Assembly: GCA_045110335.1 (NCBI GenBank)
Contig: JBGCGB010000054.1
Coordinates: 1-64,000, forward strand
Direction: 5' to 3'
DNA: 64,000 bases
DNA from: CALBPI01 sp045110335
GTDB lineage: Bacteria; Pseudomonadota; Gammaproteobacteria; Steroidobacterales; Woeseiaceae
Below the pieces are notes generated by a model. The model had not been told where the DNA came from, made no database searches, and was given only the letters and a program-made list of their open reading frames with translations. This document shows, one piece after another, positions 44,401 through 53,515 of the stretch; the first letter of the stretch is position 1; every line of letters begins with the position of its first letter. The position numbers were made by a program, and so were the translations under genes.

Positions 44401-45387
44401 GTCAATGGCAACACCCGAGTCAATCTGCCGACCAGTGTTGGCATCGCCATCGGCAGTACCAATGAAATGCATGCCTTGCTCAAAAACGCACAGGCTGCTT
44501 CTCATGCGGCGCGGGCTAGCGAACAATCCTCATTCCTCGTGCACTCCGAAGACATCGCCAAGCGTTTGAAGCAACGCGTTTCGTTGGAACAGGAGATACG
44601 ACATGCACTGGATAGAGATGAGTATCGACTCTATCTGCAGCCAAAGTTTGATACCAAAAGCCAGGTGCTGATTGGCGCTGAAGCACTCATTCGATGGGAG
44701 CATCCGGAAAAAGGGCTTATACCGCCGGATATTTTCATTCCGATCGCCGAGGAAGCCGGCCTTATCACCGATATCGGCGAATGGGTGATCGAGCAATCCG
44801 CACGGCGCATTCACTACTGGCAAACACAAGAACAACCCGTCGTCCCCATTGCGGTTAATTTGTCGGGCGTCGAGTTTCGCTCAAGCAGCCCGGCGCATAC
44901 GATTAGCGAAGCCGCCAAGAGAGTTGGCATCGATGTGACCTTGTTGCAAGTCGAGCTCACCGAGTCGGTTGTTATGCATGATGTGAAACGCGCGCGAAAA
45001 GCCCTAAAGGAAATACGCAATTTAGGTTGCCAGTTATCGATTGATGACTTTGGTACCGGTTATTCTTCGCTCGCCTATCTGAAGCGATTCCCGCTGGATA
45101 CGCTCAAGATCGACCGCGCGTTCATCAATGACATAACAGAAAGTGATGAAGACCGCTCCATTTGTGAAGCGATCATCGCGATGGCGCACGGACTGGACCT
45201 GACGGTTGTTGCCGAAGGCGTTGAGACCGAAGCACAAATGCAATGCCTGCTAGCGCTTGGCTGCGACCAGGTACAAGGCTACTTCATGGGCAAACCGGTA
45301 CCCGAAGAAAAATTCGCCGCATTCTTTAGCGCTCGTGCTGCAGTACCCGGCAGCATCAAACCTCAGCCATTCATCAAGGCGGGCTAA
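41497..45387 (+). CDS. Beta-propeller sensor with GGDEF and EAL domains
   Basis: 1296 residues from the ATG at 41497, chosen because GGAGGAG (41481-41487) sits 9 bases before it. Signal peptide/anchor near residues 15-37, then a long periplasmic region of two-component-regulator propeller repeats (each with D-G-x-[IVL]-W-[IVA]-[GA]-T and GLNRYD-type ends) to about residue 690, a Y_Y_Y domain (about 715-800) and a transmembrane helix (about 811-835). Cytoplasmic part: GGDEF domain (from 850, AIDFNHIKRVND, signature SGDEF near 936) and EAL domain (from about 1035, EAL in GAEALIRW, DDFGTGYSSL). Both catalytic signatures look intact, so it may make or break c-di-GMP according to an external signal. 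Confidence 0.92.
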   Translation: MRPSARQRKFPLQCATWRVLALWAALVLSFGVTAHAQTSRLQPMVFSHLDIEDGLSQGTVTEVFQDQLGFIWLGTESGLNRYDGNDVERFVQDRRNQSALVNDFIWDIADDASGDIWVATDGGGVSVYDQATGTFSHHRHDPSNENSISSDTTRSVLVDRDGIVWIGTRDAGLNRLDRTSNSIIRYTLSNPNLSVPPTATVFDIIQAIDGGLWFATNEGLYHKPYGNQTMRRYDSDNGLSGDTAITVVEDSDGLIWIGTYENGLNALNLKTGVIEHFRHDPENSNSIAGNYIRDLMQDNNGRLWAATSQGLSLYCPDDHGGFDNYRKERTNPTGLASSYVMDLFQDSSGILWVGTRGAGVAMWSPRSWSLGLTQAPELVDSMITAFAADGAGTLWIGTMGAGLQQYSTETGELVPAAELFDQDIANIRTMSLLLDSRGHLWIGTMAQGLLALDLDTGSIRRFKHDPDDPESLSTNGIMSIFEDQDGSVWAGTFGGGLNQINVMDGRVRRISVSGPIGDTFSRSRITAITQDHLDRLWLATDGDGVFSYQINDLELTQYLTSETDTTTISENRLYAIFFDTDSQRLWAGTAGRGLDWAALGDTLQTEIRFNNFSKANGLSDNVIYGIERGNDGHLWFSTNNGLINFEWSTKTVHTLHRRHGLQGEEFNFGAHHRGPDGQLFFGGANGFNAFHPDQFEASGTAPRVRISSIHINSTPYSTDGLLANTQTLELPHDQNIIAVEASVLHFVDPARNLISYFLEGFDTQWSEPGTDKRFTYTNLDSGSYTLRIRGVSSSGIESESPVSLTIVIKPAPWATWWAYLIYVLSVALTIFLGMRWYHRRINKHARIKRLAESDPLTGLCNRNRFMDLVIAAGQQYSSMPNNVVVVAIDFNHIKRVNDSFGHESGDLSLKALGNRLIHLVAEAVPIDDQSETARLSGDEFSVLLTGNSAISSAHRLAEQIIAQFSESIVNGNTRVNLPTSVGIAIGSTNEMHALLKNAQAASHAARASEQSSFLVHSEDIAKRLKQRVSLEQEIRHALDRDEYRLYLQPKFDTKSQVLIGAEALIRWEHPEKGLIPPDIFIPIAEEAGLITDIGEWVIEQSARRIHYWQTQEQPVVPIAVNLSGVEFRSSSPAHTISEAAKRVGIDVTLLQVELTESVVMHDVKRARKALKEIRNLGCQLSIDDFGTGYSSLAYLKRFPLDTLKIDRAFINDITESDEDRSICEAIIAMAHGLDLTVVAEGVETEAQMQCLLALGCDQVQGYFMGKPVPEEKFAAFFSARAAVPGSIKPQPFIKAG

Positions 45388-45472
45388 ATACCAGCGCAGC
45401 CACGGCCGGAATCACTTCCACGCCGTCAACCAATATCGTATGGTCAGTCCCATCGTCATGACGGAGCTCACC

Positions 45473-47248
45473 ATGCACACCCCAAAGTTACTTGTCGCAG
45501 CCAGCCTCTTGTTGCTCAACGCTTGTACGACCACACCAGAACAGCTTGCGTCAGAAAGCGTCGGTGCGAATGATCAGCTTCGTGCGCTTTATGAAAGTGA
45601 ATACGCATGGCGACAAGCACAATTCGGCAGCATCAAAGATGACAAAGGCAACTGGACAAGCGGTAGCGCCTGGCCGGATGTTTCGCCGGAAGCCTATGCG
45701 GAACGCCTAGCCTACTGGGAGCGTGCGCTCGGGGACTTGCAACGGATCTCACAAGATGAACTCAGCGATGAAGAGGCGATCAATGCTGCCGTGTTCAAAC
45801 AGATTGTGACGACGCAGGCCAGCGACGCGAAATTCCGGACTTTTGAGGCACCGCTAAACTCTGATTCGTTCTTCTGGAGTTATCTGCACCCGCGTCGCTC
45901 GGGCTTTCGCGATACCGCCAGTTATGAGCGCTACGTCGGTCGGATGAATGACCTACCGCGATATTTCCGCCAACACATGAACAACATGCGCGCTGGACTG
46001 GCGCGTGGTTTCACGCCACCCGCCATTACGCTTCAAGGACGCGATCAATCCATTGAAGCCTATCTCGCTAGCGGCAAAGACAATCCATTCTATGCGCCCG
46101 TTGATCATTTCCCGGCAAGGATGAGTGCAGACGATCGAGAGATAATCGAGCAACAAGCAATGGCGGCGATAGACGCCTCCGTCGTACCCGCTTTTGCCGA
46201 ACTTCTCGACTTCATGCGGAACGAGTATTTGCCAAAGGCCCGAACATCCTTGGCGGCAAAAGCATTGCCAGACGGACCCGCGTTTTATCAGGCGCAGATC
46301 CAGGGCTACACCACACTGGACCTTAGTCCCGAGACCATCCATACGCGCGGCGTTGCCGAAGTGGCACGCATTCGCGAAGCTATGCTCGCCATTATTGAAG
46401 AGGTCGAGTTTGATGGCGATCTCGCCGCATTTTTTGAGTTTCTTCGAACAGATCCGCAGTTTTACGCCAAGACACCAGACGAGCTCATGGGCGTCTCTGC
46501 CTATGTCGCAAAGCGCATGGACGGCAAGATTCACGACGTGCTCGGCTTCCTGCCCAGGCAACGACACTCCATCTCGCCGGTCCCCGACGAAATCGCACCG
46601 ATCTACACGGCGGGTCGTGGCGGCTATGGCGGCTGCCTGATGAACACTTACGACTTGCCCTCCAGACCGTTGTACACGATCCCTGCATTGACCTTGCATG
46701 AATGCGCACCCGGGCATTCGCTACAAGCGGCCATTTCACGCGAAGCACCCGGTGACATTCCCGAATTTCGGGCGCGCAATTACTTCTCCGGCTACGGCGA
46801 GGGTTGGGGTTTATATACAGAATGGTTGGGCGGCGAAATCGGCATTTACCGAACACCGTATGAACGATTTGGACAACTTACCTACGAAATGTGGCGCGCT
46901 TGTAGGCTGGTTATCGATACCGGCGTGCATCACTATGGTTGGAGCCGTGACCAGGCGCTTGCATATCTTCGCGACAACGCTGCGCTATCCGAACACGAAA
47001 TCACGACGGAAATTGATCGCTACATTTCATGGCCCGCACAAGCGCTGTCGTACAAGCTCGGCGAAATGCTGATCCGCGAAAAACGTCGGGCGGCTGAAAC
47101 AGCGTTGGGTACCGATTTCGATCAACGCTATTTTCATGACAAAATTCTAGCGCTTCGGTCAGTGCCGTTATCGGTGTTGGCCAGTGAACTTGACGCATGG
47201 ATTGGTGCTGGCGGACCAAATCCGTACGAAGGCATGGATCTGAACTAA
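45473..47248 (+). CDS. DUF885 family lipoprotein, metallopeptidase-like
   Basis: 591 residues from the ATG at 45473, preceded by GGAG at 6 bases. Lipobox LLLLNAC (residues 13-19) predicts a lipid-anchored protein. The DUF885 core shows a zinc-type motif HECAPGH (in LTLHECAPGHSLQ) and GYGEGWGLYTEWLG with a likely third metal ligand. Related proteins are annotated as carboxypeptidase-like, but few are tested. Follows the S8 protease and sensor genes on the same strand (85-base gap), so it may be part of an exported peptide-degradation set. Confidence 0.85.
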   Translation: MHTPKLLVAASLLLLNACTTTPEQLASESVGANDQLRALYESEYAWRQAQFGSIKDDKGNWTSGSAWPDVSPEAYAERLAYWERALGDLQRISQDELSDEEAINAAVFKQIVTTQASDAKFRTFEAPLNSDSFFWSYLHPRRSGFRDTASYERYVGRMNDLPRYFRQHMNNMRAGLARGFTPPAITLQGRDQSIEAYLASGKDNPFYAPVDHFPARMSADDREIIEQQAMAAIDASVVPAFAELLDFMRNEYLPKARTSLAAKALPDGPAFYQAQIQGYTTLDLSPETIHTRGVAEVARIREAMLAIIEEVEFDGDLAAFFEFLRTDPQFYAKTPDELMGVSAYVAKRMDGKIHDVLGFLPRQRHSISPVPDEIAPIYTAGRGGYGGCLMNTYDLPSRPLYTIPALTLHECAPGHSLQAAISREAPGDIPEFRARNYFSGYGEGWGLYTEWLGGEIGIYRTPYERFGQLTYEMWRACRLVIDTGVHHYGWSRDQALAYLRDNAALSEHEITTEIDRYISWPAQALSYKLGEMLIREKRRAAETALGTDFDQRYFHDKILALRSVPLSVLASELDAWIGAGGPNPYEGMDLN

Positions 47249-47409
47249 CCCCTGACCGTTACCGTTATGTTAACCGGCTTGCCCCCCGCCTGGAACAGGT
47301 TATGATGAGGACAACCAACGGGGTATCCATAGGGGGGTGCCACGCTGGATCCATAAGAAAACCTGGCATGCGCAAGCATTGAGCTCGTCGTGCCAACAAG
47401 GGGGTTAAG

Positions 47410-48879
47410 ATGTCTCTAAGAGCGATGCTGCTTCTCGCAGCAATGAGCTTCGCCACTGCGTCTGCAATGGCTGGCTACCACCAATCATCATCCGTACCGC
47501 AAGATGACCGGGTCTTCCCGATCGGCGATTCCGGCACGTTTGACCCGATTCCAGGCCTGACGGCAACGCTAAAAGAAGGTGTGGATCGTGACGGTGCTGT
47601 ATACCGTTACGAGGTGCCAGTGAACTGGAATGGTGACCTGGTGATGTATGCACACGGTTTCCGCGGCTGTTTTGCCGATGAAGCGACCGGCACGTTGGTT
47701 CCACTAACCGTGGATAACCCACCGTTACGTGCCTATTACCTGCAACGTGGCTACGCGTGGGCGGCGTCGAGTTATTCGAAAAACTGCTACGACGTAAAAG
47801 CGGGTGTTGAAAGCACTAATTTGCTCGCCAGAATTTTTAAGCGTGAAGTTGCCAAACCCAACAGAACGCTGATCACCGGTTTCTCAATGGGCGGCCATGT
47901 CACGGGCGCCGCGATCGAAATGTACCCGAACGTGAAATGCCCCGACGGACGACGCGGCCGCTTCTGCCGTCGCTTTTCGCGCATCCTCGGTCGCATCTCT
48001 GGCGGCATTAAGTACGATGGCGCCGCACCACTGTGTGGTGTGATGGGTGACACTAAGTTGTTCGATTACTTTGGCGACTACACATTCGGTGCCGAAGCGC
48101 TCGCTTCCGAAGTTAACCCGTTCATCAATTCTCAGTTCCCACCACCAGAAGATTACGCAACCACCACGTTGCCGCTGACCATCGGCACCTTGTTCAGCAA
48201 CAATGGTGCTGACTTCCCCGCTGGATTGACACCGCAAGGTGAGCAACTGAAAAATCTACTGCGTGAGTTGTCGGGTGGCGAACGTCCGATCTTCGAGCAA
48301 GGTTTTGCAGTTTACCAGGCCCTGCTGTTCAGCTTCGCTGGCAGTGATGGATCCGTAGACGGCGTGCTCGGTGGTAATGGCTATGACAACCGCCGCCGCA
48401 CGTTCCAGCTGGATAATGACCCTGGCCTTAGCTCCGCTGAAGCGATGCTGAACGAGTTGGTGTTACGAGTTCGCGCAGACCGTGGACTCAACAAACGACG
48501 CTTCCTGCGCCTGCAGCGCGTTCCCGAGATCACCGGTCGAATCAGCATTCCGGTGCTAACGATGCATTCACTCGGCGATTTGTTCGTGCCTTTCAAAATG
48601 CAGCAAATCTACGCAGAAGATGCCGCGCGCTATGGTCGTTCTGATCTTTTGGTTCAACGCGCTACGCGCGCCATCGGTCACTGCGAGTTCTCGCCAGACG
48701 AGTTGGTTAGGAACTTCGAAGACCTGGTGTTATGGGTTAACGAGGGCGTCAAACCAGCTGGAGATGATGTTTTGGATCCGGCTGTCGTAGCGAATCCGGC
48801 TTACGGCTGCACCTACACCGCCGGCTCTACCGGACAGACGCCAGACATTCTCCGTACAGGGCTTTGCCCATCGGAGTAG
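47410..48879 (+). CDS. Exported alpha/beta hydrolase (esterase-like)
   Basis: 489 residues with a signal peptide (about 1-21, SAMAG). The alpha/beta-hydrolase core includes the oxyanion loop MYAHGFRG, the nucleophile elbow GFSMGGH, an acidic residue in HSLGDLFVPF and the final His in AIGHCEFS. An insertion of about 100 residues between the elbow and the acid forms a lid. The size and secretion resemble bacterial tannase/feruloyl esterase-like proteins, but the substrate is unknown. GGGGG lies about 5 bases before the ATG. Ends before a strong terminator. Confidence 0.78.
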   Translation: MSLRAMLLLAAMSFATASAMAGYHQSSSVPQDDRVFPIGDSGTFDPIPGLTATLKEGVDRDGAVYRYEVPVNWNGDLVMYAHGFRGCFADEATGTLVPLTVDNPPLRAYYLQRGYAWAASSYSKNCYDVKAGVESTNLLARIFKREVAKPNRTLITGFSMGGHVTGAAIEMYPNVKCPDGRRGRFCRRFSRILGRISGGIKYDGAAPLCGVMGDTKLFDYFGDYTFGAEALASEVNPFINSQFPPPEDYATTTLPLTIGTLFSNNGADFPAGLTPQGEQLKNLLRELSGGERPIFEQGFAVYQALLFSFAGSDGSVDGVLGGNGYDNRRRTFQLDNDPGLSSAEAMLNELVLRVRADRGLNKRRFLRLQRVPEITGRISIPVLTMHSLGDLFVPFKMQQIYAEDAARYGRSDLLVQRATRAIGHCEFSPDELVRNFEDLVLWVNEGVKPAGDDVLDPAVVANPAYGCTYTAGSTGQTPDILRTGLCPSE

Positions 48880-48924
48880 CGGCCACATCAACTAGTACGC
48901 ACGCGTATTAGATTGGTCACGGCG

Positions 48925-48961
48925 AAAGCCCGCATAGCGATTCAGTTATGCGGGCTTTTTT
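48925..48961 (+). terminator. Rho-independent terminator
   Basis: AAAGCCCGCATA (48925-48936) pairs perfectly with TATGCGGGCTTT (48947-48958) around a 10-base loop and runs into six T (48956-48961). It ends the hydrolase transcript, and the A-rich arm makes it likely bidirectional for the convergent coiled-coil protein gene. Confidence 0.92.
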
Positions 48962-48984
48962 GTACGTTTATGTTTGAGCGCTAA

Positions 48985-49506
48985 CTAATTGTTAGTAGAC
49001 TTCAGCATCGCCAGTCTTCGTTCCGCATCTCGCAACTCATCACTGACCGCAGCTTCCATTTGTTCTGCCTGTTCGAGCACGGCCATGCGCTCTTCGTAGG
49101 CGTAGAAGGCCGGCTGAAATCTCTCGAGGCCCTCTTCGGCAAAGTCCGCCGGATCTTCCCCCCGCGCCTCGATATCTGCCACATACTGCTCGAGCTCCGC
49201 CAGCGAAGCTTCTGTCTTTTCGAGCTCGACTTCGGCCAACTCACGCATGTTGCGAGCTGCCGCTGATGCCAGTTTCAAATCATCAATCGCATGTTCAAGT
49301 TCAGCGACCGTCTGCATCGATGCTGTATCCGGCACCTCCAGTGTCGCGAGAGATGGCGCTGGCTCATTCTCCGTCGCGACAATAACTTCGCCTCTGGATT
49401 GGTTATCACTGGAGGGTTCGCGAGCGCGCTCATCCGCTGCCAGGAAAAAGACACCGATCGCGATCAAGATGGCTGCGACAAGAATGACCATTACTTTTTT
49501 ATTCAT
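48985..49506 (-). CDS. Membrane-anchored coiled-coil protein
   Basis: 173 residues: a hydrophobic N-terminal segment (about 5-23, VMVILVAAILIAIGVFFLA) anchors it to the membrane. A polar linker follows, then about 110 residues of strongly charged helix (about 62-170) with E/L heptads such as AEVELEKTEASLAELEQYV. No family recognised. Its ATG overlaps the hyuB-like stop by 8 bases (ATGAATAA), so it is translationally coupled to the hydantoinase/oxoprolinase genes. Possibly periplasmic. Confidence 0.7.
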   Translation of the reverse strand: MNKKVMVILVAAILIAIGVFFLAADERAREPSSDNQSRGEVIVATENEPAPSLATLEVPDTASMQTVAELEHAIDDLKLASAAARNMRELAEVELEKTEASLAELEQYVADIEARGEDPADFAEEGLERFQPAFYAYEERMAVLEQAEQMEAAVSDELRDAERRLAMLKSTNN

Positions 49507-51208
49507 CTACAACTCCTTCATTGTCATTGCTGCGCAACAGCGCATCGACGGCTTCTGCCGACAGCCCGTAATCTTTGATCGCTGACTCGCGCGTTAGATA
49601 ACCTCGTCGTAAATCGCGAAGAATCAACTGCTGGTCGCGATCTGCGACATCACCAAATCCCCCGCCACCGGGAAACGCCATGATCACTTTACGACCATCA
49701 GCAACGAACTGTTTACCTTTGCCTTGCATCGGCGTGCCATCGTCGAGACAAATCGTCGTTGGCGCACCATCACCACCGCCCCGTCGACCGCGTGCAGGAT
49801 GATGCAGTCGATCGAGCATTGCCGAAAAATCGCATTCGTAGCCTTTCGCCGGCCCCACTTCCATACACTGCCCGAGACCGCCACGCTGCCGCCCGACACC
49901 ACCGCTGTCCGGACGCAATTCCTTGCGCCAGATAATGACCGGACCGCTGTGCTCTGTCGCTTCAATCGGCATCGTCATGACGCCGGATGGAAACGCCGTC
50001 GCATTCATGCCATCCAGCGTAGGCCGCGCGCCACCGCCACCCGAGTTGAACGTCAACACTTCTGCACGCCGTGCATCAGCATGCCCGGAGACAGATCTTA
50101 ATGACATTTGAAAATTACAAATCGTACCGGCCCCTTCCGCGGGCACTGTATCACTGACAATCTGGTCCAGTGCACCGTAAATGGTGTCGGGGATCATATG
50201 GCCAATCACATGGCGCAACGCAACCGGCGCCGGATGGATGGCATTAACGATAGTATGTTCCGGCGCCACCGTGACGAACGGCGCCAATGACGCAAAGTTG
50301 TTCGGAACGTCGGGCGCCACAGCACACTTCAACGCATAGCAAGCATAGGCTTGCGTATACACCAAAGGTACGTTGATGCCATTCTTATCGATACCGGACG
50401 AGCCTGCAAAATCACACACCATGCGTTCCGGCTCGGTCGTCACCGATACTTGCAGCGTGATCGGCGTATCGTATCCATCGACGGTCATTGATGCACTCGC
50501 AGACTGCCTTGGCAGTGCCTTAATCTTTTCAATGGTCGCTACCCGGGATCGTTCGAAAATAAACGCCGCGACGTCTTGTAGCGTTGCTAAAGAAAACTCA
50601 TGCATCATCTCAACAAGTCGTTGATGACCAACCTCGTTGCAGGTGACCAAGGCAAACACATCGCCAATCAGTTGATCCGGTTCGCGAACATTGGCGCGCA
50701 TCAGTGTCAGAAACGGCTGATCAACCTTGCCGCGATCGGCCAATCGCATGATGGGAATGTACAGTCCTTCCTCATAGACGGAATGCGCGTCCGCGTTAAA
50801 GCCACGTCCACCGATATCGACAACATGCGCAGTACAAGCAAAGAAACCGACATGTTGACCATTCAGAAACGAGGGCGTTACAACCGTGATGTCATGCAAA
50901 TGGCCTGTGCCTTTCCATGGATCATTGGTTAGGTAAACATCGCCCTCTGCAATCTGCTCGCGACCTATTTCATTGATGAAGTGGCGTACGGCTTCGGCCA
51001 TCGAGTTCACATGACCCGGCGTGCCCGTGACCGCTTGCGCCATCATCCGACCGTCCCGGTCATAAACGCCGGCCGAAAGGTCACCGGCCTCACGAACCGA
51101 TGTCGAGAAAGCGGTTCGAATCAAAGTTTGTGCTTGTTCTTCAACGATCGAAATCAAACGATTCCACATGACCTGCAAGGCAACGGTTTGATGATTCATG
51201 CTCTCCAT
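49499..51208 (-). CDS. Hydantoinase B / 5-oxoprolinase beta-type subunit
   Basis: 569 residues from the ATG at 51208, which overlaps the upstream stop (TGATG). The HyuB fold starts MNHQTVALQVMWNRLISIVEEQ, followed by SVREAGDLSAGVYDRDGRM and ending in a glycine-rich region with PGGGGFGD. With HyuA it forms an ATP-dependent amidohydrolase acting on hydantoins, 5-oxoproline or, in related forms, acetone-type carboxylation. The subunits alone do not tell which. In this context (ChaC at 38 kb makes 5-oxoproline) the oxoprolinase reading is attractive but unproven. Confidence 0.85.
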   Translation of the reverse strand: MESMNHQTVALQVMWNRLISIVEEQAQTLIRTAFSTSVREAGDLSAGVYDRDGRMMAQAVTGTPGHVNSMAEAVRHFINEIGREQIAEGDVYLTNDPWKGTGHLHDITVVTPSFLNGQHVGFFACTAHVVDIGGRGFNADAHSVYEEGLYIPIMRLADRGKVDQPFLTLMRANVREPDQLIGDVFALVTCNEVGHQRLVEMMHEFSLATLQDVAAFIFERSRVATIEKIKALPRQSASASMTVDGYDTPITLQVSVTTEPERMVCDFAGSSGIDKNGINVPLVYTQAYACYALKCAVAPDVPNNFASLAPFVTVAPEHTIVNAIHPAPVALRHVIGHMIPDTIYGALDQIVSDTVPAEGAGTICNFQMSLRSVSGHADARRAEVLTFNSGGGGARPTLDGMNATAFPSGVMTMPIEATEHSGPVIIWRKELRPDSGGVGRQRGGLGQCMEVGPAKGYECDFSAMLDRLHHPARGRRGGGDGAPTTICLDDGTPMQGKGKQFVADGRKVIMAFPGGGGFGDVADRDQQLILRDLRRGYLTRESAIKDYGLSAEAVDALLRSNDNEGVVDE

Positions 51209-53295
51209 CAACGCGCTCCCTGCGATGCATCAATCAACTCGACACACCCATCGGCATGACAAATCACGCGCCGACTCGTCGGCACGACGATCGTTGTCTC
51301 ATGCTCCGTAATCACCGCGGGACCGCTAAACGCATCGCCCGTTCCAAGCGCATTCCTTGTGTATGCTTTCGCGTCGACAAAACGTCCGATAGCACCATCA
51401 AACAAGCGGCGAGCATTCGAAGCCGTTATCACGCTGTTGGCCGTCGCGGGTTTCATTGGTTCAACGGGCTCGGTATGCGTCGCCGCCGTGGCCGTCCAAA
51501 CCGACACTTCGATATCAGCATCCTGGACGATTCGACCAAACAGCGTCTCATACACGGACTCGAAAGCGGCTTTCAATGCCTCCGCTGTGGGCGCTTGCCG
51601 AATCTCCAATGCCAGTGGCACCGGGACCTCCCAACCTTGTCCGACGTAACGCATATACGCTTTATAAGTGAGCGCTATCTCGGTCCTCGGCTGACAATCA
51701 TTAACGAACTCTGAAGCTTCGGATTCCAACGCATCGAAGACCTCTGCAATCTGTTCACCATCAAAGTCGGACAACACAGCATGGACCGTGCGGGTTGCCT
51801 CAAAGCTTATCGGTGCGCGCAGGAAACCGATTGCCGAGCCGACCCCGGCACCCGGCGGCACCAGCAGCCTTCGAATACCCAATTTTTCGCACAGGCGTGC
51901 GGCATGCAGCGGCGCGGCGCCGCCGAACGCGATCATCGTGAACTCGGCAAGGTCCTCGCCATTTTCGACAGCATGCACGCGCGCTGCATTCGCCATGTTT
52001 TCATCGACTACCTCAGCCACACTGAATGCGGCGGTCTGGGTATCCATCTCCAAGGGTCGACCAATAACAGCGTCGAGTGCCTGCGCCGACATAGATAGGT
52101 CCAACGGAATCTCGCCGCCGGCAAAGTGATCCGGATCCAACTTACCCAACACTAAATCTGCATCGGTCACGGCGGGACGCAAGCCACCCCTGGCGTAACA
52201 AGCCGGCCCGGGTTCCGAGCCAGCCGATTCGGGACCCACACGAACCTGCCGCATCGCATCCAATGACGCCAGTGAACCGCCACCCGCGCCGATCTCCACC
52301 ATATCGATCACCGGGATCGAAATGGGCATCCCGGATCCCTTTTTGAACCGATAAGAACGCGCTACTTCAAACACGCGACTGGTCTTTGGCGTGTGATCCT
52401 TAATCAAGCAAATCTTTGCCGTGGTTCCGCCCATATCAAACGACAACACTTTGTCCAATCCATAACGAGCAGCGATATGTGCTGCGAAAACTGCGCCACC
52501 AGCGGGGCCGGATTCTACCAGGCGTACGGGAAACTCAGCTGCGCTCTCTACAGAAATGATGCCGCCGCCAGAGTGCATCAGAAAAACCGGGCAACGAACG
52601 CCTGCATCAGACAGCTGGTCCGTTAAGCGCGTCAGATACGTTTTCATTTGCGGTTGAATATACGCATTGGCAACAACCGTATTAAACCGCTCATACTCAC
52701 GCATCTGTGGCGACACTTCGGAAGCGATCGACACCATGACGTTAGGCAGCCGCGCCGCGAGCACCGATCGAATGGTTTGTTCATGACTCGAATTCGCATA
52801 GCCGTGAATCAAGCCCACCGCCACACTTGTGTAGCCGCCTGTTTCGATCTTACCGACCACATCATCCAACTCATCGAGATCCAACGGAATCAATTCTTCA
52901 CCCGCAGCATTCATCCGTTCCGTAACGACATAGCGATCCTGCCGCGGCAACAACGGTTCGGGAATTTCCAGGTTCAGATCGTATTGCTCGAAACGAGACT
53001 CAGTACGCATCTCAATAACATCACGAAAACCTCGCGTGGTGATCAATGCGGTGTGCGCGCCATTCCGCTCAATCAACGCATTTGTTGCGAGCGTGGTGCC
53101 ATGTATCACCTGTGCAATGTCTGTCGGAGATACGTCGGCTTTGGCGCAAACTAGCTTCATACCGGACAGGATTGCGGCCTCGGGTGCCGCATAGGTCGTG
53201 AGCACTTTGACAGAGAACCGTTCTTCGCCCACTTCAAGAACGATATCGGTAAAAGTCCCACCAATATCGGCGCTGAGCCGAATGTCAGATTGCAT
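51208..53295 (-). CDS. Hydantoinase A / 5-oxoprolinase alpha-type subunit
   Basis: About 695 residues from the ATG at 53295 (GAGAG 7 bases upstream); an in-frame TTG at 53325 is possible. The actin/ASKHA-type ATPase signature SADIGGTFTDIVLE is at the N terminus, and the second nucleotide motif LSFDMGGTTAKICL lies mid-protein. Further conserved segments are IAQVIHGTTLATNALIERNG and EIGAGGGSLASLD. It is the ATP-binding partner of the downstream HyuB protein. The gene order A-B-membrane protein is one transcription unit. Confidence 0.87.
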   Translation of the reverse strand: MQSDIRLSADIGGTFTDIVLEVGEERFSVKVLTTYAAPEAAILSGMKLVCAKADVSPTDIAQVIHGTTLATNALIERNGAHTALITTRGFRDVIEMRTESRFEQYDLNLEIPEPLLPRQDRYVVTERMNAAGEELIPLDLDELDDVVGKIETGGYTSVAVGLIHGYANSSHEQTIRSVLAARLPNVMVSIASEVSPQMREYERFNTVVANAYIQPQMKTYLTRLTDQLSDAGVRCPVFLMHSGGGIISVESAAEFPVRLVESGPAGGAVFAAHIAARYGLDKVLSFDMGGTTAKICLIKDHTPKTSRVFEVARSYRFKKGSGMPISIPVIDMVEIGAGGGSLASLDAMRQVRVGPESAGSEPGPACYARGGLRPAVTDADLVLGKLDPDHFAGGEIPLDLSMSAQALDAVIGRPLEMDTQTAAFSVAEVVDENMANAARVHAVENGEDLAEFTMIAFGGAAPLHAARLCEKLGIRRLLVPPGAGVGSAIGFLRAPISFEATRTVHAVLSDFDGEQIAEVFDALESEASEFVNDCQPRTEIALTYKAYMRYVGQGWEVPVPLALEIRQAPTAEALKAAFESVYETLFGRIVQDADIEVSVWTATAATHTEPVEPMKPATANSVITASNARRLFDGAIGRFVDAKAYTRNALGTGDAFSGPAVITEHETTIVVPTSRRVICHADGCVELIDASQGAR

Positions 53296-53515
53296 GATCG
53301 TTCTCTCGTTTCGCGGCAACGCCAAAGAAGCGCCCCAGTGTATGATGTTTGACCGCTGGTCGCGACGTCATCCACATAATCGCCGCCACGCTTGACCGCA
53401 CATAGCGTATCAATACTGTCGCCGAACAGCGACGATTCGCGATTTTCGAAAGACACTTTCACCCCTTGTCTGCTAGGCTCAAACGCATGGTTAGAAAACC
53501 GTGGATTGATTCGCT

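Noticed and set aside
45953..46717. A 254-codon open frame on the minus strand inside the DUF885 gene
   Set aside because: Antisense to a well supported gene; cysteine- and arginine-rich translation with no motif.
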